From Hymenobacter sp. IS2118 (GTDB lineage Bacteria > Bacteroidota > Bacteroidia > Cytophagales > Hymenobacteraceae), in the NCBI RefSeq assembly GCF_000715495.1, contig NZ_JNLX01000085.1:1-64000 (forward strand): 64,000 bases of DNA. The letters are read 5' to 3'. Of the stretch, positions 27,511-35,324 are shown in pieces. Numbering within the stretch: the stretch's first letter is position 1; the number at the start of each line of letters is the position of its first letter. A program made the position numbers and the translations under genes. Under the pieces are notes generated by a model. The model had not been told where the DNA came from, ran no database searches, and worked only from the letters and a program-made list of their open reading frames with translations.

Positions 27511-29160
27511 ATGAAAAGACGCGACTTTGTGGGACTCTCCGGCCTGGCGGCCGGTGCCCTGATGCTGCCCAGCCTGCCTGGCTTCGGCTACACCTCCGTG
27601 GACCCCGCCCGCCTGCTGGAACCGGGCGCCGATGTCATCGTGAAAAAACGCCTGGCCGATTCGGCCCTGAACGCCGCCAAAACCGCCGGGGCCGAATACG
27701 CCGACGTACGTATTGGCCGCTCGCTGAACCAATATGTATTTGCCCGCGAAAAGCAGGTACAGAACATCGTGAGCACCGAGAGCTACGGCGTGGGTATTCG
27801 GGTGCTGGTGGCGGGCTGCTGGGGCTTCGCCTCCACCAGCGTGGTGACCGAAGCCAGCCTAGCCGCCACTGCCCGCGAGGCCGTGAACATTGCCAAGGCC
27901 AACCGGCTGGTAATGACCGAGCCCGTGCGACTGGCCACACAGTCCGGCTACGGCGAGGTGAGCTGGAAAACGCCCATTCAGCAGAGCGCTTTTGAGGTGC
28001 CTATTAAGCAGAAGGTAGACCTGCTGCTGGCCGCCAACGCCGCCGCCCTCGATGCGGGTGCCAACTACATCAACTCGGCGCTGTTTCAGGTGAACGAGCA
28101 GAAGTATTTCGCCAGCACCGACGGCTCGTATATCGACCAGGACATTCACCGGCTCTGGCCCACGTTCTCGGCCACGGCCGTGGATACGAAATCGGGCAAG
28201 TTCCGCAGTCGCGAGGCGCTGAGCGCGCCGGTGGGTTTGGGCTTTGAGTACCTCACGCCGAGCGCGGCCGAGCAGGTGCGCGGGCCGCAGGGCACCGACA
28301 CCATCGGCTACAAGCTCCGCTACGACATACTGGCCGATGCCGCGCTGGCCGGCAAGCAAGCCAAAGCCAAGCTGACCATGAAATCGGTGACGCCCGGCAA
28401 GTACGACCTCGTGCTCGACCCCGGCCACCTGGGCCTGACCATCCACGAATCGGTGGGCCACCCCACGGAGCTCGACCGCGTACTGGGCTACGAGGCCAAC
28501 TTCGCCGGCACCAGCTTCGCCACGTTGGAATGGAAGGCCAAAAACCTCCCCTACGGCTCGAAGGCGGTCAACATTGTGGCCGACAAGCTGCAGCCCGGCT
28601 CGGTGGGCAACGTGGGCTACGACGACGAGGGCGTGAAAACCCGCGAGTGGGACATCATTAAGGATGGCAAGCTGGTGAACTACCAGAAAATCAGGGACCA
28701 GGCGCACATCGTGGGCCAGAAGGAATCGGATGGCTGCGCCTACGCCCAGAGCTGGGAAGACGTGCAGTTTCAGCGCATGCCCAACATCAGCCTGCGCCCC
28801 GGCACGGCCAAAATGAGCCCCGACGAGATGGTGAAAGGCGTGGACAAAGGCATTTACATTGCCGGCGCGGGCTCGTTTTCCATTGACCAGCAGCGCTTCA
28901 ACTTCCAGTTTGGCGGGCAGCTGTTTTTTGCTATTGAGAAGGGCAAAATCACGGAGCAGCTCGAAGACGTGGCCTACCAGTCGAACACCCAGGAATTCTG
29001 GGGCGCCTGCGCCGGCTCGTGCGACCAGTCGGACTACCGCCTGTTCGGTACCTTCTTCGACGGCAAAGGGCAGCCCTCGCAGGTGTCGTCGGTGAGCCAC
29101 GGCTCGGCCACCACGCGCTTCAACGGCGTGAACGTCATCAACACCGCCCGGAAAGTATAA
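27511..29160 (+). CDS. tldD: Tat-exported TldD-type metalloprotease, copy 3
   Basis: A 549-residue TldD-family protein with leader [20 protein letters not shown]. The HESVGH zinc motif starts at His312. It differs from copies 1 and 2 mainly in the middle (TSVVTEASLAATAREAVNIA; YEYLTPSAAEQVRGPQG region) and near the C-terminus (GACAGSCDQSDYRLFGTFF), keeping the Cys positions. The exactly equal length of all three copies argues against decay. The decayed stub at 26057-26188 most resembles this copy. It forms a pair with tldE copy 3, separated by the same type of inverted repeat as pair 2. Confidence 0.93.
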   Translation: MKRRDFVGLSGLAAGALMLPSLPGFGYTSVDPARLLEPGADVIVKKRLADSALNAAKTAGAEYADVRIGRSLNQYVFAREKQVQNIVSTESYGVGIRVLVAGCWGFASTSVVTEASLAATAREAVNIAKANRLVMTEPVRLATQSGYGEVSWKTPIQQSAFEVPIKQKVDLLLAANAAALDAGANYINSALFQVNEQKYFASTDGSYIDQDIHRLWPTFSATAVDTKSGKFRSREALSAPVGLGFEYLTPSAAEQVRGPQGTDTIGYKLRYDILADAALAGKQAKAKLTMKSVTPGKYDLVLDPGHLGLTIHESVGHPTELDRVLGYEANFAGTSFATLEWKAKNLPYGSKAVNIVADKLQPGSVGNVGYDDEGVKTREWDIIKDGKLVNYQKIRDQAHIVGQKESDGCAYAQSWEDVQFQRMPNISLRPGTAKMSPDEMVKGVDKGIYIAGAGSFSIDQQRFNFQFGGQLFFAIEKGKITEQLEDVAYQSNTQEFWGACAGSCDQSDYRLFGTFFDGKGQPSQVSSVSHGSATTRFNGVNVINTARKV

Positions 29161-29269
29161 TTTTAATTAGCTGTTAGCTAAAAGCTATTAGCTGTTAGCT
29201 TTCCCTTGGGAAGGCGCCGATACAGCGAATAAGCTAACAGCTAATAGCTCTCAGCTAACAGCTAAAAAC
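29161..29269. repeat. Family F inverted repeat between tldD3 and tldE3
   Basis: Same structure as 23127-23235: TTAGCTGTTAGC-type arms around CCTTGGGAAGGCGCCGATAC. The shared centre shows that the spacer was duplicated with the genes. Confidence 0.88.
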
Positions 29270-30595
29270 ATGGCCATTCTCTCCAAAGACGACGCCCAGG
29301 CGTTGCTAAAAAAAGTTCTCAGCTACAGCACCGCCGACGAGTGCGAAGCCTCCCTTAATGGGCGCACGTCCGGCAACATCCGCTATGCCCGCAACAGCGT
29401 GAGCACGGCCGGCGCCCAGGATTCCGTGTCGCTGGCCGTCGAAAGTCGCTTCGGCAAGCGCAGCGGTATTGCCACCTGCAACGAATTCGACGAAGCGACT
29501 TTGCGCCGCTGCGTGCAGCGGGCCGAGGAAATTGCCCGCCTCGCCCCCGAAAGCCCGGAGTACGTGGCCCTGCTCGGCCCCCAAACCTACCTGAGCCCGC
29601 CCTCCACGGCCCCCACCCTGCTCACGGCCGCCACCCGCGCCCAGGCGGCGGCCGACAGCATGACGCTCTGCGCCGCCAAGAACCTGACGTCGGCGGGCTT
29701 CCTCGATGGCGGCACCCGGTTCGTGGCCAAGCGCAATTCCAAGGGCCTCGAAGCCTACCAGCAATCCACCAACACCGACTTTTCGGTGACGGTGCGCACC
29801 GCCGACGGCCGCGGCTCGGGCTACGCCATTGCCGACGTGACGGACCCCGCCAAGCTCAACGCCAAAGCCCTCACCCAGCGCGCCGCCGACAAAGCTCTGG
29901 GCTCGGTGAATGCCAAGGCCATCGAGCCGGGCAAGTACACCGTGATTCTGGAGCCAGCCGCCCTGATGGCCGGCGACGACCTTTCGCTGCTGGGCGGGCT
30001 GATATTTGGGATGGGCGCCCGTGAGGCCGACGAAGGCCGCAGCTTCCTAAGCAAAAAGGGCGGCGGCAACCGCAAGGGCGAAAAGCTGTTCGACGACCGG
30101 ATAACCATCTATTCCGACCCGCTGAACGCCGAGGTGCCCGGCAATGCCTTCGACGGCGACGGCCTGCCTACCAAACGCCAGACCTGGGTTGAGAAAGGCG
30201 TAGTGAAAGACTTGTTTTACAGCCGCTTCTGGGCCGAAAAAAACAAAGTAGCCGCCACCGCCTACCCCAATGGCTTCATCATGGCCGGGGGCACACAAAG
30301 CACGGCCGAACTAATTAAGGGCACGGCCAAAGGCATTCTGGTGACGCGCCTGTGGTACATCCGCGAGGTGGACCCGCAAACGCTGCTCTACACCGGCCTC
30401 ACGCGCGACGGAACGTTCTACATTGAGAACGGGAAAATCAAATTCCCCATCAAGAACCTGCGCTTCAACGAGAGCCCCATCATCATGCTCAACAACATTG
30501 AGGCCATCGGCAAGCCGCAACGCCTGGCCGGCTGCCTGATACCGCCGCTCAAAATCCGCGACTTCACCTTCACCAGTCTCTCGGACGCTATCTAG
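29270..30595 (+). CDS. tldE: TldE/PmbA-type partner protein, copy 3
   Basis: A 441-residue TldE-family protein starting MAILSKDDAQALLKKVLSY, without export signal or HExxxH. It is the most divergent of the three TldE copies. The segment after LLGPQTYL is different (SPPSTAPTLLTAATRAQAAA) and FLDGGTRFVAKRNSKGLEAY replaces the DSAGFVAKRN form. C-terminal blocks (GTAKGILVTRLWYIREVDPQ, FRFNESPIIMLNN-like LRFNESPIIMLNN) are intact. Presumed partner of TldD copy 3. A palindrome at 30610-30686 follows, shared with the convergent barrel gene. Confidence 0.9.
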   Translation: MAILSKDDAQALLKKVLSYSTADECEASLNGRTSGNIRYARNSVSTAGAQDSVSLAVESRFGKRSGIATCNEFDEATLRRCVQRAEEIARLAPESPEYVALLGPQTYLSPPSTAPTLLTAATRAQAAADSMTLCAAKNLTSAGFLDGGTRFVAKRNSKGLEAYQQSTNTDFSVTVRTADGRGSGYAIADVTDPAKLNAKALTQRAADKALGSVNAKAIEPGKYTVILEPAALMAGDDLSLLGGLIFGMGAREADEGRSFLSKKGGGNRKGEKLFDDRITIYSDPLNAEVPGNAFDGDGLPTKRQTWVEKGVVKDLFYSRFWAEKNKVAATAYPNGFIMAGGTQSTAELIKGTAKGILVTRLWYIREVDPQTLLYTGLTRDGTFYIENGKIKFPIKNLRFNESPIIMLNNIEAIGKPQRLAGCLIPPLKIRDFTFTSLSDAI

Positions 30596-30609
30596 GGATT
30601 TCAGCAGCC

Positions 30610-30686
30610 GGGCTGCGTTTGGGAAGCAACTTTTGTGGCCGGAAGGAGTCCTTCACCCGCAATACGCTGCTTCCCAAACGCAGCCC
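30610..30686. repeat. Perfect 19-base inverted repeat between convergent genes
   Basis: GGGCTGCGTTTGGGAAGCA and TGCTTCCCAAACGCAGCCC separated by 39 bases. It lies between the ends of tldE3 and the outer-membrane barrel gene. It lacks a T run, so it is not a standard terminator. Confidence 0.85.
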
Positions 30687-30699
30687 GTTATTGAGTCGC

Positions 30700-31326
30700 T
30701 TATTTCCCACCGAATTGGAAGGCCGCATAGAGTTGAAATACCCGGTTTTGCAGGCGCGGGTCGTTGATGCCGGACAGGTCTTTGGCGTCGTTGATGTCGT
30801 TGAGGCCCGCCACGAGGCGGCCGCCCAGCGAAAAACCGGCCGCCAGCTTAAGCCCCACGCCGCCAACCACGCTGAAATCGTTGCGCTTGAAGCTGCCGGT
30901 GGCCGGGCGCGATTGGTTGCCGTAAGCCGGGGTGCCGTCGGGGGCCAGCCCCAATTGCATCGTGCCCGACTGGTCGGCGCTGAGCAGGAGGCCAAACTGC
31001 GGGCCGGCTTCCACGAACACGGGGCCCAGGGTAAGCTTGGCCAATACGGGCACGGTGAGGTATTGCAGCTTGCTGTCGTAGTTGGTGAAGGCCGATTTCA
31101 GGTTGCCGCCGGCCACGGAATACTGCACTTCGGGCTGAATGGCCAGGGCCCCCAGCAGCTTGGCTTCGTAGAAAACCCCGACGTGATAAAAGGCTTTGTA
31201 GGACGAGCTTTCGCCTTCGCGGCCGGTGAGCTCGGCTACGTTCAGCCCACCCTTTACGCCCAGCTGGGCCTGCGCGAAGGGGACACAGAAAACACTCAGC
31301 AAGACGATAAAAAAGGCCTTTTTCAT
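30700..31326 (-). CDS. Outer-membrane beta-barrel protein (PorT-like)
   Basis: A 208-residue protein beginning with a signal peptide (MKKAFFIVLLSVFCVPFAQA, cleavage before QLGVKGG). The ATG at 31326 is preferred over 31359 because it gives this leader. The mature part alternates polar and hydrophobic residues and has barrel strand features such as LGVKGGLNVAELTG, ALAIQPEVQYSVAGG, VFVEAGPQFGLLLS and FSVVGGVGLKLAAGF, ending in Phe-rich GGK. This is the pattern of the PorT/outer-membrane beta-barrel family of Bacteroidota. It probably sits in the outer membrane; no specific transport role can be deduced. Confidence 0.8.
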   Translation of the reverse strand: MKKAFFIVLLSVFCVPFAQAQLGVKGGLNVAELTGREGESSSYKAFYHVGVFYEAKLLGALAIQPEVQYSVAGGNLKSAFTNYDSKLQYLTVPVLAKLTLGPVFVEAGPQFGLLLSADQSGTMQLGLAPDGTPAYGNQSRPATGSFKRNDFSVVGGVGLKLAAGFSLGGRLVAGLNDINDAKDLSGINDPRLQNRVFQLYAAFQFGGK

Positions 31327-31572
31327 GGGATAAGCTATAATTTTGAGCGGTGCCAGCATACGGGCCGGCGTTACTACGGCAGCCCCTCAACGGCCGCGCT
31401 AGTACTGCGGCCCGCCGGCACAAAGTTGCGACTTAACGCCCAAACCTGGCAGCAATGCTACTTTACTTTGGCTGCTTCCAACGAAAAAGCAACCCGTTTA
31501 TTTTGAATCCGAATACCTCCCCAGCGTGTTGGTTACCCAACTTGATTTTTCGCCCTCCCTTCCTCGTTATCT

Positions 31573-32196
31573 GTGCCCGCTAGCCCTTTCACTTTTGTGC
31601 GCCTGAAATACCAATCCGGCGACTGGGACGCGGTAGACGAGCGGATGCCCGCCAACCTGCTGCACTCGCTGGTGCAGTACACCACCGTGCCCGTCGACCC
31701 CAAGGAAAAAGTAGTCGCCCTCGATAGCCCGGAAATATTCAGCTACCCATTCTGCTACTTGTCGGGACACCGGTTGGTGCAATTCTCGGCGGCTGAGAAG
31801 AAGAATTTCATCCAGTATGTGCGCAACGGCGGCTTCGTGTTTGTCGATGACTGCAACCACGACATCGACGGCCTGTTTGCCCGGTCTTTTGAGGAGCAGA
31901 TGCGCCAATGCTTCGGCACGGGTGCACTGAAGAAAATCGCCAAAACGCACCCCATTTACTCGCAGTTTTTCAAGTTTCAGGACGGCCCACCCAACACCGG
32001 CTTCGAGCTAAACGGCTGGGGCGACGACCTGGTGCACGACTACCTGAAAGCCGTGGAAATTAAGGGCCGCATCGGGGTATTGTATTCCAACAAAGACTAC
32101 GGCTGCGAGTGGGACTACGACTTCCGCAACAAGCGCTTTCTGGCGGAGGACAACACTAAATTTGGCGTCAACATTCTACTGTATGCCCTGACATGA
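31573..32196 (+). CDS. DUF4159 domain protein
   Basis: A 207-residue protein with a GTG start at 31573. The DUF4159 fold is seen in FTFVRLKYQSGDWDAV, FPYCYLSGH-like FSYPFCYLSGHRLV, and YVRNGGFVFVDDCNHDID. This glutamine-amidotransferase-like domain is usually encoded beside MoxR and DUF58 genes. No signal peptide is visible. Residues about 175-205 (LYSNKDYGCEWDYDFRNKRF) are typical of the family's C-terminal part. It opens the plus-strand train continuing with MoxR, DUF58 and BatA-like genes. Its molecular function is not established. Confidence 0.85.
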   Translation: MPASPFTFVRLKYQSGDWDAVDERMPANLLHSLVQYTTVPVDPKEKVVALDSPEIFSYPFCYLSGHRLVQFSAAEKKNFIQYVRNGGFVFVDDCNHDIDGLFARSFEEQMRQCFGTGALKKIAKTHPIYSQFFKFQDGPPNTGFELNGWGDDLVHDYLKAVEIKGRIGVLYSNKDYGCEWDYDFRNKRFLAEDNTKFGVNILLYALT

Positions 32197-32287
32197 CTTG
32201 GTTGTCAGTTGCTCGTTGTCAGTTGTTGGCCTGATAGGCCTGCTCTTGCCAACTTACAACTGACAGCGAGCAACTGACAACTAAACA
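32197..32287. repeat. Low-complexity inverted repeat before the MoxR gene
   Basis: GGTTGTCAGTTGCTCGTTGT and GACAGCGAGCAACTGACAAC form the arms. It resembles the spacer at 25964-26056 and ends at the MoxR start codon. Confidence 0.7.
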
Positions 32288-33265
32288 ATGACCGAACAAG
32301 AAGTAAATACCCTCCTGGCCAAGCTGCCAGTCCTCAAAGCCGAAATTGCCAAGGTCATTGTGGGCCAGGAAACCGTGCTGGACGAAGTGCTGGTAGCCCT
32401 GCTGGCGGGCGGTCACGCCCTGCTCGAAGGCGTACCTGGCCTGGCCAAAACCCTGCTCGTGCGCACCCTGGCCGCCGCCACCGACCTGCCTTTCCGCCGC
32501 ATCCAGTTCACCCCCGATTTGATGCCGACCGACATCCTCGGCACCGAGGTGCTGGAGGAAGACCACGGCACCGGGCACCGCTCGTTCAAGTTTAACCCCG
32601 GCCCCATTTTCGCCAGCCTGGTGCTGGCCGATGAAATCAATCGGACGCCGCCCAAAACCCAGGCGGCTCTGCTGGAAGCCATGCAGGAAGGCCACGTAAC
32701 CTACGCTGGCACCGAGCACGCGCTGCCCAAGCCGTTTTTCCTGCTGGCCACCCAGAACCCGATTGAACAGTCGGGCACCTACCCTTTGCCGGAAGCGCAG
32801 CTCGACCGGTTTCTGCTGTACGTGCGCATTGGCTATCCCACGGCCGAGGAGGAATTGGCCGTGCTGCGCGGCACCACCGGCGCGGCCGGGCAAGCGGTGC
32901 AGCCCGTGCTGGGCGGCGCCGACATCCGGCAGCTGCAGCAGCTGGTGCGCCAGGTGAGCCTGAGCCCGGAGCTGATGGATTTCGTGAACCGGCTGGTGCG
33001 CGCCACCCGCCCGGCCACATCGGAAGTGCCGTTTATTAAGGAATACGGGCGTTGGGGCGCCGGGCCACGGGCCGGGCAGGCGCTTATTCTGTGTGCTAAA
33101 GCGCGGGCTTTGCTGCACGGCCGCTTCGCCGCGACGCTCGAAGATATTCAGACCCTGGCGGCGCCGGTGCTACGGCATCGGGTGCTCCTGAACTTCAATG
33201 CCGAAGCCGAAAACCTGACGGCTGATGATGCCGTGGCGGCGCTGCTGCAAGCCGTCAAAGTATAA
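32288..33265 (+). CDS. MoxR-family AAA+ ATPase
   Basis: A 325-residue MoxR ATPase. Walker A is LLEGVPGLAKTLLVRT (about residues 45-60), Walker B is LVLADEINRTPPKTQAALLE, and the sensor region is FFLLATQNPIEQSGTYPLPEAQ. The C-terminal helical lid covers about 200-325. MoxR proteins act as chaperone-like ATPases that help assemble or activate complexes containing DUF58 and von Willebrand-type proteins, which is exactly the downstream context here. It is separated from the DUF58 gene by family A repeat copy 6. Cytoplasmic. Confidence 0.94.
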   Translation: MTEQEVNTLLAKLPVLKAEIAKVIVGQETVLDEVLVALLAGGHALLEGVPGLAKTLLVRTLAAATDLPFRRIQFTPDLMPTDILGTEVLEEDHGTGHRSFKFNPGPIFASLVLADEINRTPPKTQAALLEAMQEGHVTYAGTEHALPKPFFLLATQNPIEQSGTYPLPEAQLDRFLLYVRIGYPTAEEELAVLRGTTGAAGQAVQPVLGGADIRQLQQLVRQVSLSPELMDFVNRLVRATRPATSEVPFIKEYGRWGAGPRAGQALILCAKARALLHGRFAATLEDIQTLAAPVLRHRVLLNFNAEAENLTADDAVAALLQAVKV

Positions 33266-33272
33266 TTTGACC

Positions 33273-33365
33273 GTCATGCTGAGCTTGCCGAAGCATCTCT
33301 ACCGCGCAACTAATCCAATCGACTCAACGGTGCGGTAGAGATGCTTCGGCTGCGCTCAGCATGAC
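33273..33365. repeat. Family A palindrome, copy 6
   Basis: GTCATGCTGAGCTTGCCGAA against TTCGGCTGCGCTCAGCATGA; inner CATCTCTACCGC and GCGGTAGAGATG. It lies between the moxR and DUF58 genes. Confidence 0.92.
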
Positions 33366-33396
33366 AGACTGGAATTGTTAACTGGTAACTGAAATC

Positions 33397-34272
33397 ATGC
33401 TCACTCCCGAACTACTCCACGGCCTGCGCAACTTGTCGCTGGCGGCCCGGCAAGCAGCCGAGGGATTCCTGAACGGCGCGCACGCCAGCCGGCGGCACGG
33501 CGCGGGCATGGAGTTCAGCCAGTACCGCCCCTACCAGCCCGGCGACGACTTGCGCCGCCTCGACTGGCGCCTGGCCGCGCGCTCGGACCGCTACTATTTG
33601 CGCGAATCGGAAGTGGATACCAGCCTGACCGTGCACCTGCTGCTCGACGCCAGCGCGAGCATGAACCACCGCGACGACAACGGCCTGACCAAGCTCGACT
33701 ACGCCCGGCTGCTACTGGCGTCGTTGGCCTACTTAGCTCAACAGCAGGGCGATTCCGTGGGCCTTACCATTCTCAGCCCGGCGGGCCTGCGCCACCTGCC
33801 CGCCCGCGCCGATACCCGCCAGCTGCCCCGCATTTACCACGCGCTGGAAACGGCCGAAGCGGCCGGGCAATTCCCGAACGCGGCCACGCTAGCCCCGCTC
33901 ACGGCCCGGCGGCAGCGCGCCCTCACGGTATGCGTGAGCGATTTGTATGAGGAAGGAGCCGAGATAAATGCGCTGCTGACGCGACTGCGCGCCGTGAGCG
34001 GTGATGTGCTGCTTCTGCATCTACTGGCCGATAATGAATTGAAATTCAATTACAAAGGCGCCGTCACCTTTAAGGACCTGGAAACCGGGCGCACCTTGCA
34101 GCTTGATGCCGACCAGCAGCGACCGGCGTACCAGCAACAGCTGCAGGAGTGGTTGCAGGCGACGGCGCAGGCGACGCGGCGGCAAGGGTTCGACTACCAC
34201 CAGCTCAGCACCGCCGAGCCGCTGGACCGGGCCATTCGCGAGTTTTTGCGGCGGCGGAACACCTCCGGCTAA
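33397..34272 (+). CDS. DUF58 domain protein
   Basis: A 291-residue DUF58 protein. The signature is complete: GAGMEFSQYRPYQPGDDLRR (E-x3-Y-x3-D-x2-R type), then LDWRLAARSDRYYLRESE, then a MIDAS-like HLLLDASASM in the von Willebrand A-like fold. No membrane segment is present. DUF58 proteins are partners of MoxR ATPases, and the same order (moxR then DUF58) occurs in many bacteria. The gene follows moxR, with family A copy 6 between. Confidence 0.93.
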   Translation: MLTPELLHGLRNLSLAARQAAEGFLNGAHASRRHGAGMEFSQYRPYQPGDDLRRLDWRLAARSDRYYLRESEVDTSLTVHLLLDASASMNHRDDNGLTKLDYARLLLASLAYLAQQQGDSVGLTILSPAGLRHLPARADTRQLPRIYHALETAEAAGQFPNAATLAPLTARRQRALTVCVSDLYEEGAEINALLTRLRAVSGDVLLLHLLADNELKFNYKGAVTFKDLETGRTLQLDADQQRPAYQQQLQEWLQATAQATRRQGFDYHQLSTAEPLDRAIREFLRRRNTSG

Positions 34273-34406
34273 ATCGTTAACAGGGGTCCGAAAGCCACTG
34301 AACGAATCGGGCTGCGCAGGCGGCAGAAGCGGTTTGGGCCGGAAATTGCCCTGCGCAGTCAGCGGCCGGCACCCCGGCGTGCGTATAGCTCTTCTTTCCC
34401 AACATT

Positions 34407-35129
34407 ATGAAACGTATTCCCCTCCCCATTTTCCTTCTTGCCGTGACGCTAGTGCTGACCACCGGCACGGCAACGGCCCAGCAAACCACGGCCAAAAAGC
34501 CAGCCGCCAGCTCACCAGCCAAAGCCCCGACCACCACCAAAGCCACCACCATCAAGCCCGCCATGACCAGTCTCGACCAGGACCTCCGCGTTTTCAGTAA
34601 TTGGGTTGACGCGAAGCTGGAGCTGCCCATGGCCAACGTACGACTGGATTGGGGCGGCATTGAGGCTGAATACGCCCGCATGACCAAGCGCCTGAACGGT
34701 GCCACCGACAGCCTCTCGGCGCAGTCGCGGCGCGAGTACCTGGGCCAGAAGGCCCGTTACAAAGTCTGGGCCGCCGAAAACGGCCATCCGGTGATAGAGG
34801 AAGTACTGGTGGGAACGGCCCGCGACAGTGCTGTGAATGAGGTGCAGGGCCGCCTGCTCGGCAGTACCGCCCCCATCAACCGGGCCATGGCCAGCGCCCT
34901 GCCCGATTTGTACGCCCGCCTCGTGGAAGCGACGCGCGTGCAGCACCGGCAATGGACTCCCACCAGCTGGGCCGAAGCCAACACCGTGCTCGACCTGCTG
35001 AACACCCGCTACGACCAGGTAGGCAGCCAATTAACAATTGAAGACCGGGCGCGGGTCCGCTCGCTGCAGGTTGAGTTTCGCGCCCTCGAAAAAGTCCGCG
35101 ACCTGAAAGGCATTTTAAACGGTTTGTAG
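34407..35129 (+). CDS. Hypothetical secreted protein inside the MoxR locus
   Basis: A 240-residue protein with a signal peptide (MKRIPLPIFLLAVTLVLTTG, ending ATAQ). A short Thr/Ala/Lys-rich linker follows (residues about 27-52), then a largely alpha-helical domain (SLDQDLRVFSNWVDAKLELP onward). I do not recognise a family. It interrupts the otherwise standard DUF58-to-BatA order, with about 130 bases before and 195 bases after it, so it may have its own promoter. Predicted periplasmic. Function unknown. Confidence 0.7.
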   Translation: MKRIPLPIFLLAVTLVLTTGTATAQQTTAKKPAASSPAKAPTTTKATTIKPAMTSLDQDLRVFSNWVDAKLELPMANVRLDWGGIEAEYARMTKRLNGATDSLSAQSRREYLGQKARYKVWAAENGHPVIEEVLVGTARDSAVNEVQGRLLGSTAPINRAMASALPDLYARLVEATRVQHRQWTPTSWAEANTVLDLLNTRYDQVGSQLTIEDRARVRSLQVEFRALEKVRDLKGILNGL

Positions 35130-35324
35130 CAGGGCGTAGAGACCTCTATTTGCTTTCTTAAAGCTATTTTTGAAGCATTCTTATCTCCAGAATGCTTCGC
35201 ACTAAGTAGGATTACCCGGTGGTAAGATGCGTGGGCTGCTGATTTGCGCCCGCCCTTTTCAGGCTGGTTGCAATTGTCGGAACATTTCCGCGTCCCTGTT
35301 CTGATTCCATACTAAACCCACCTT

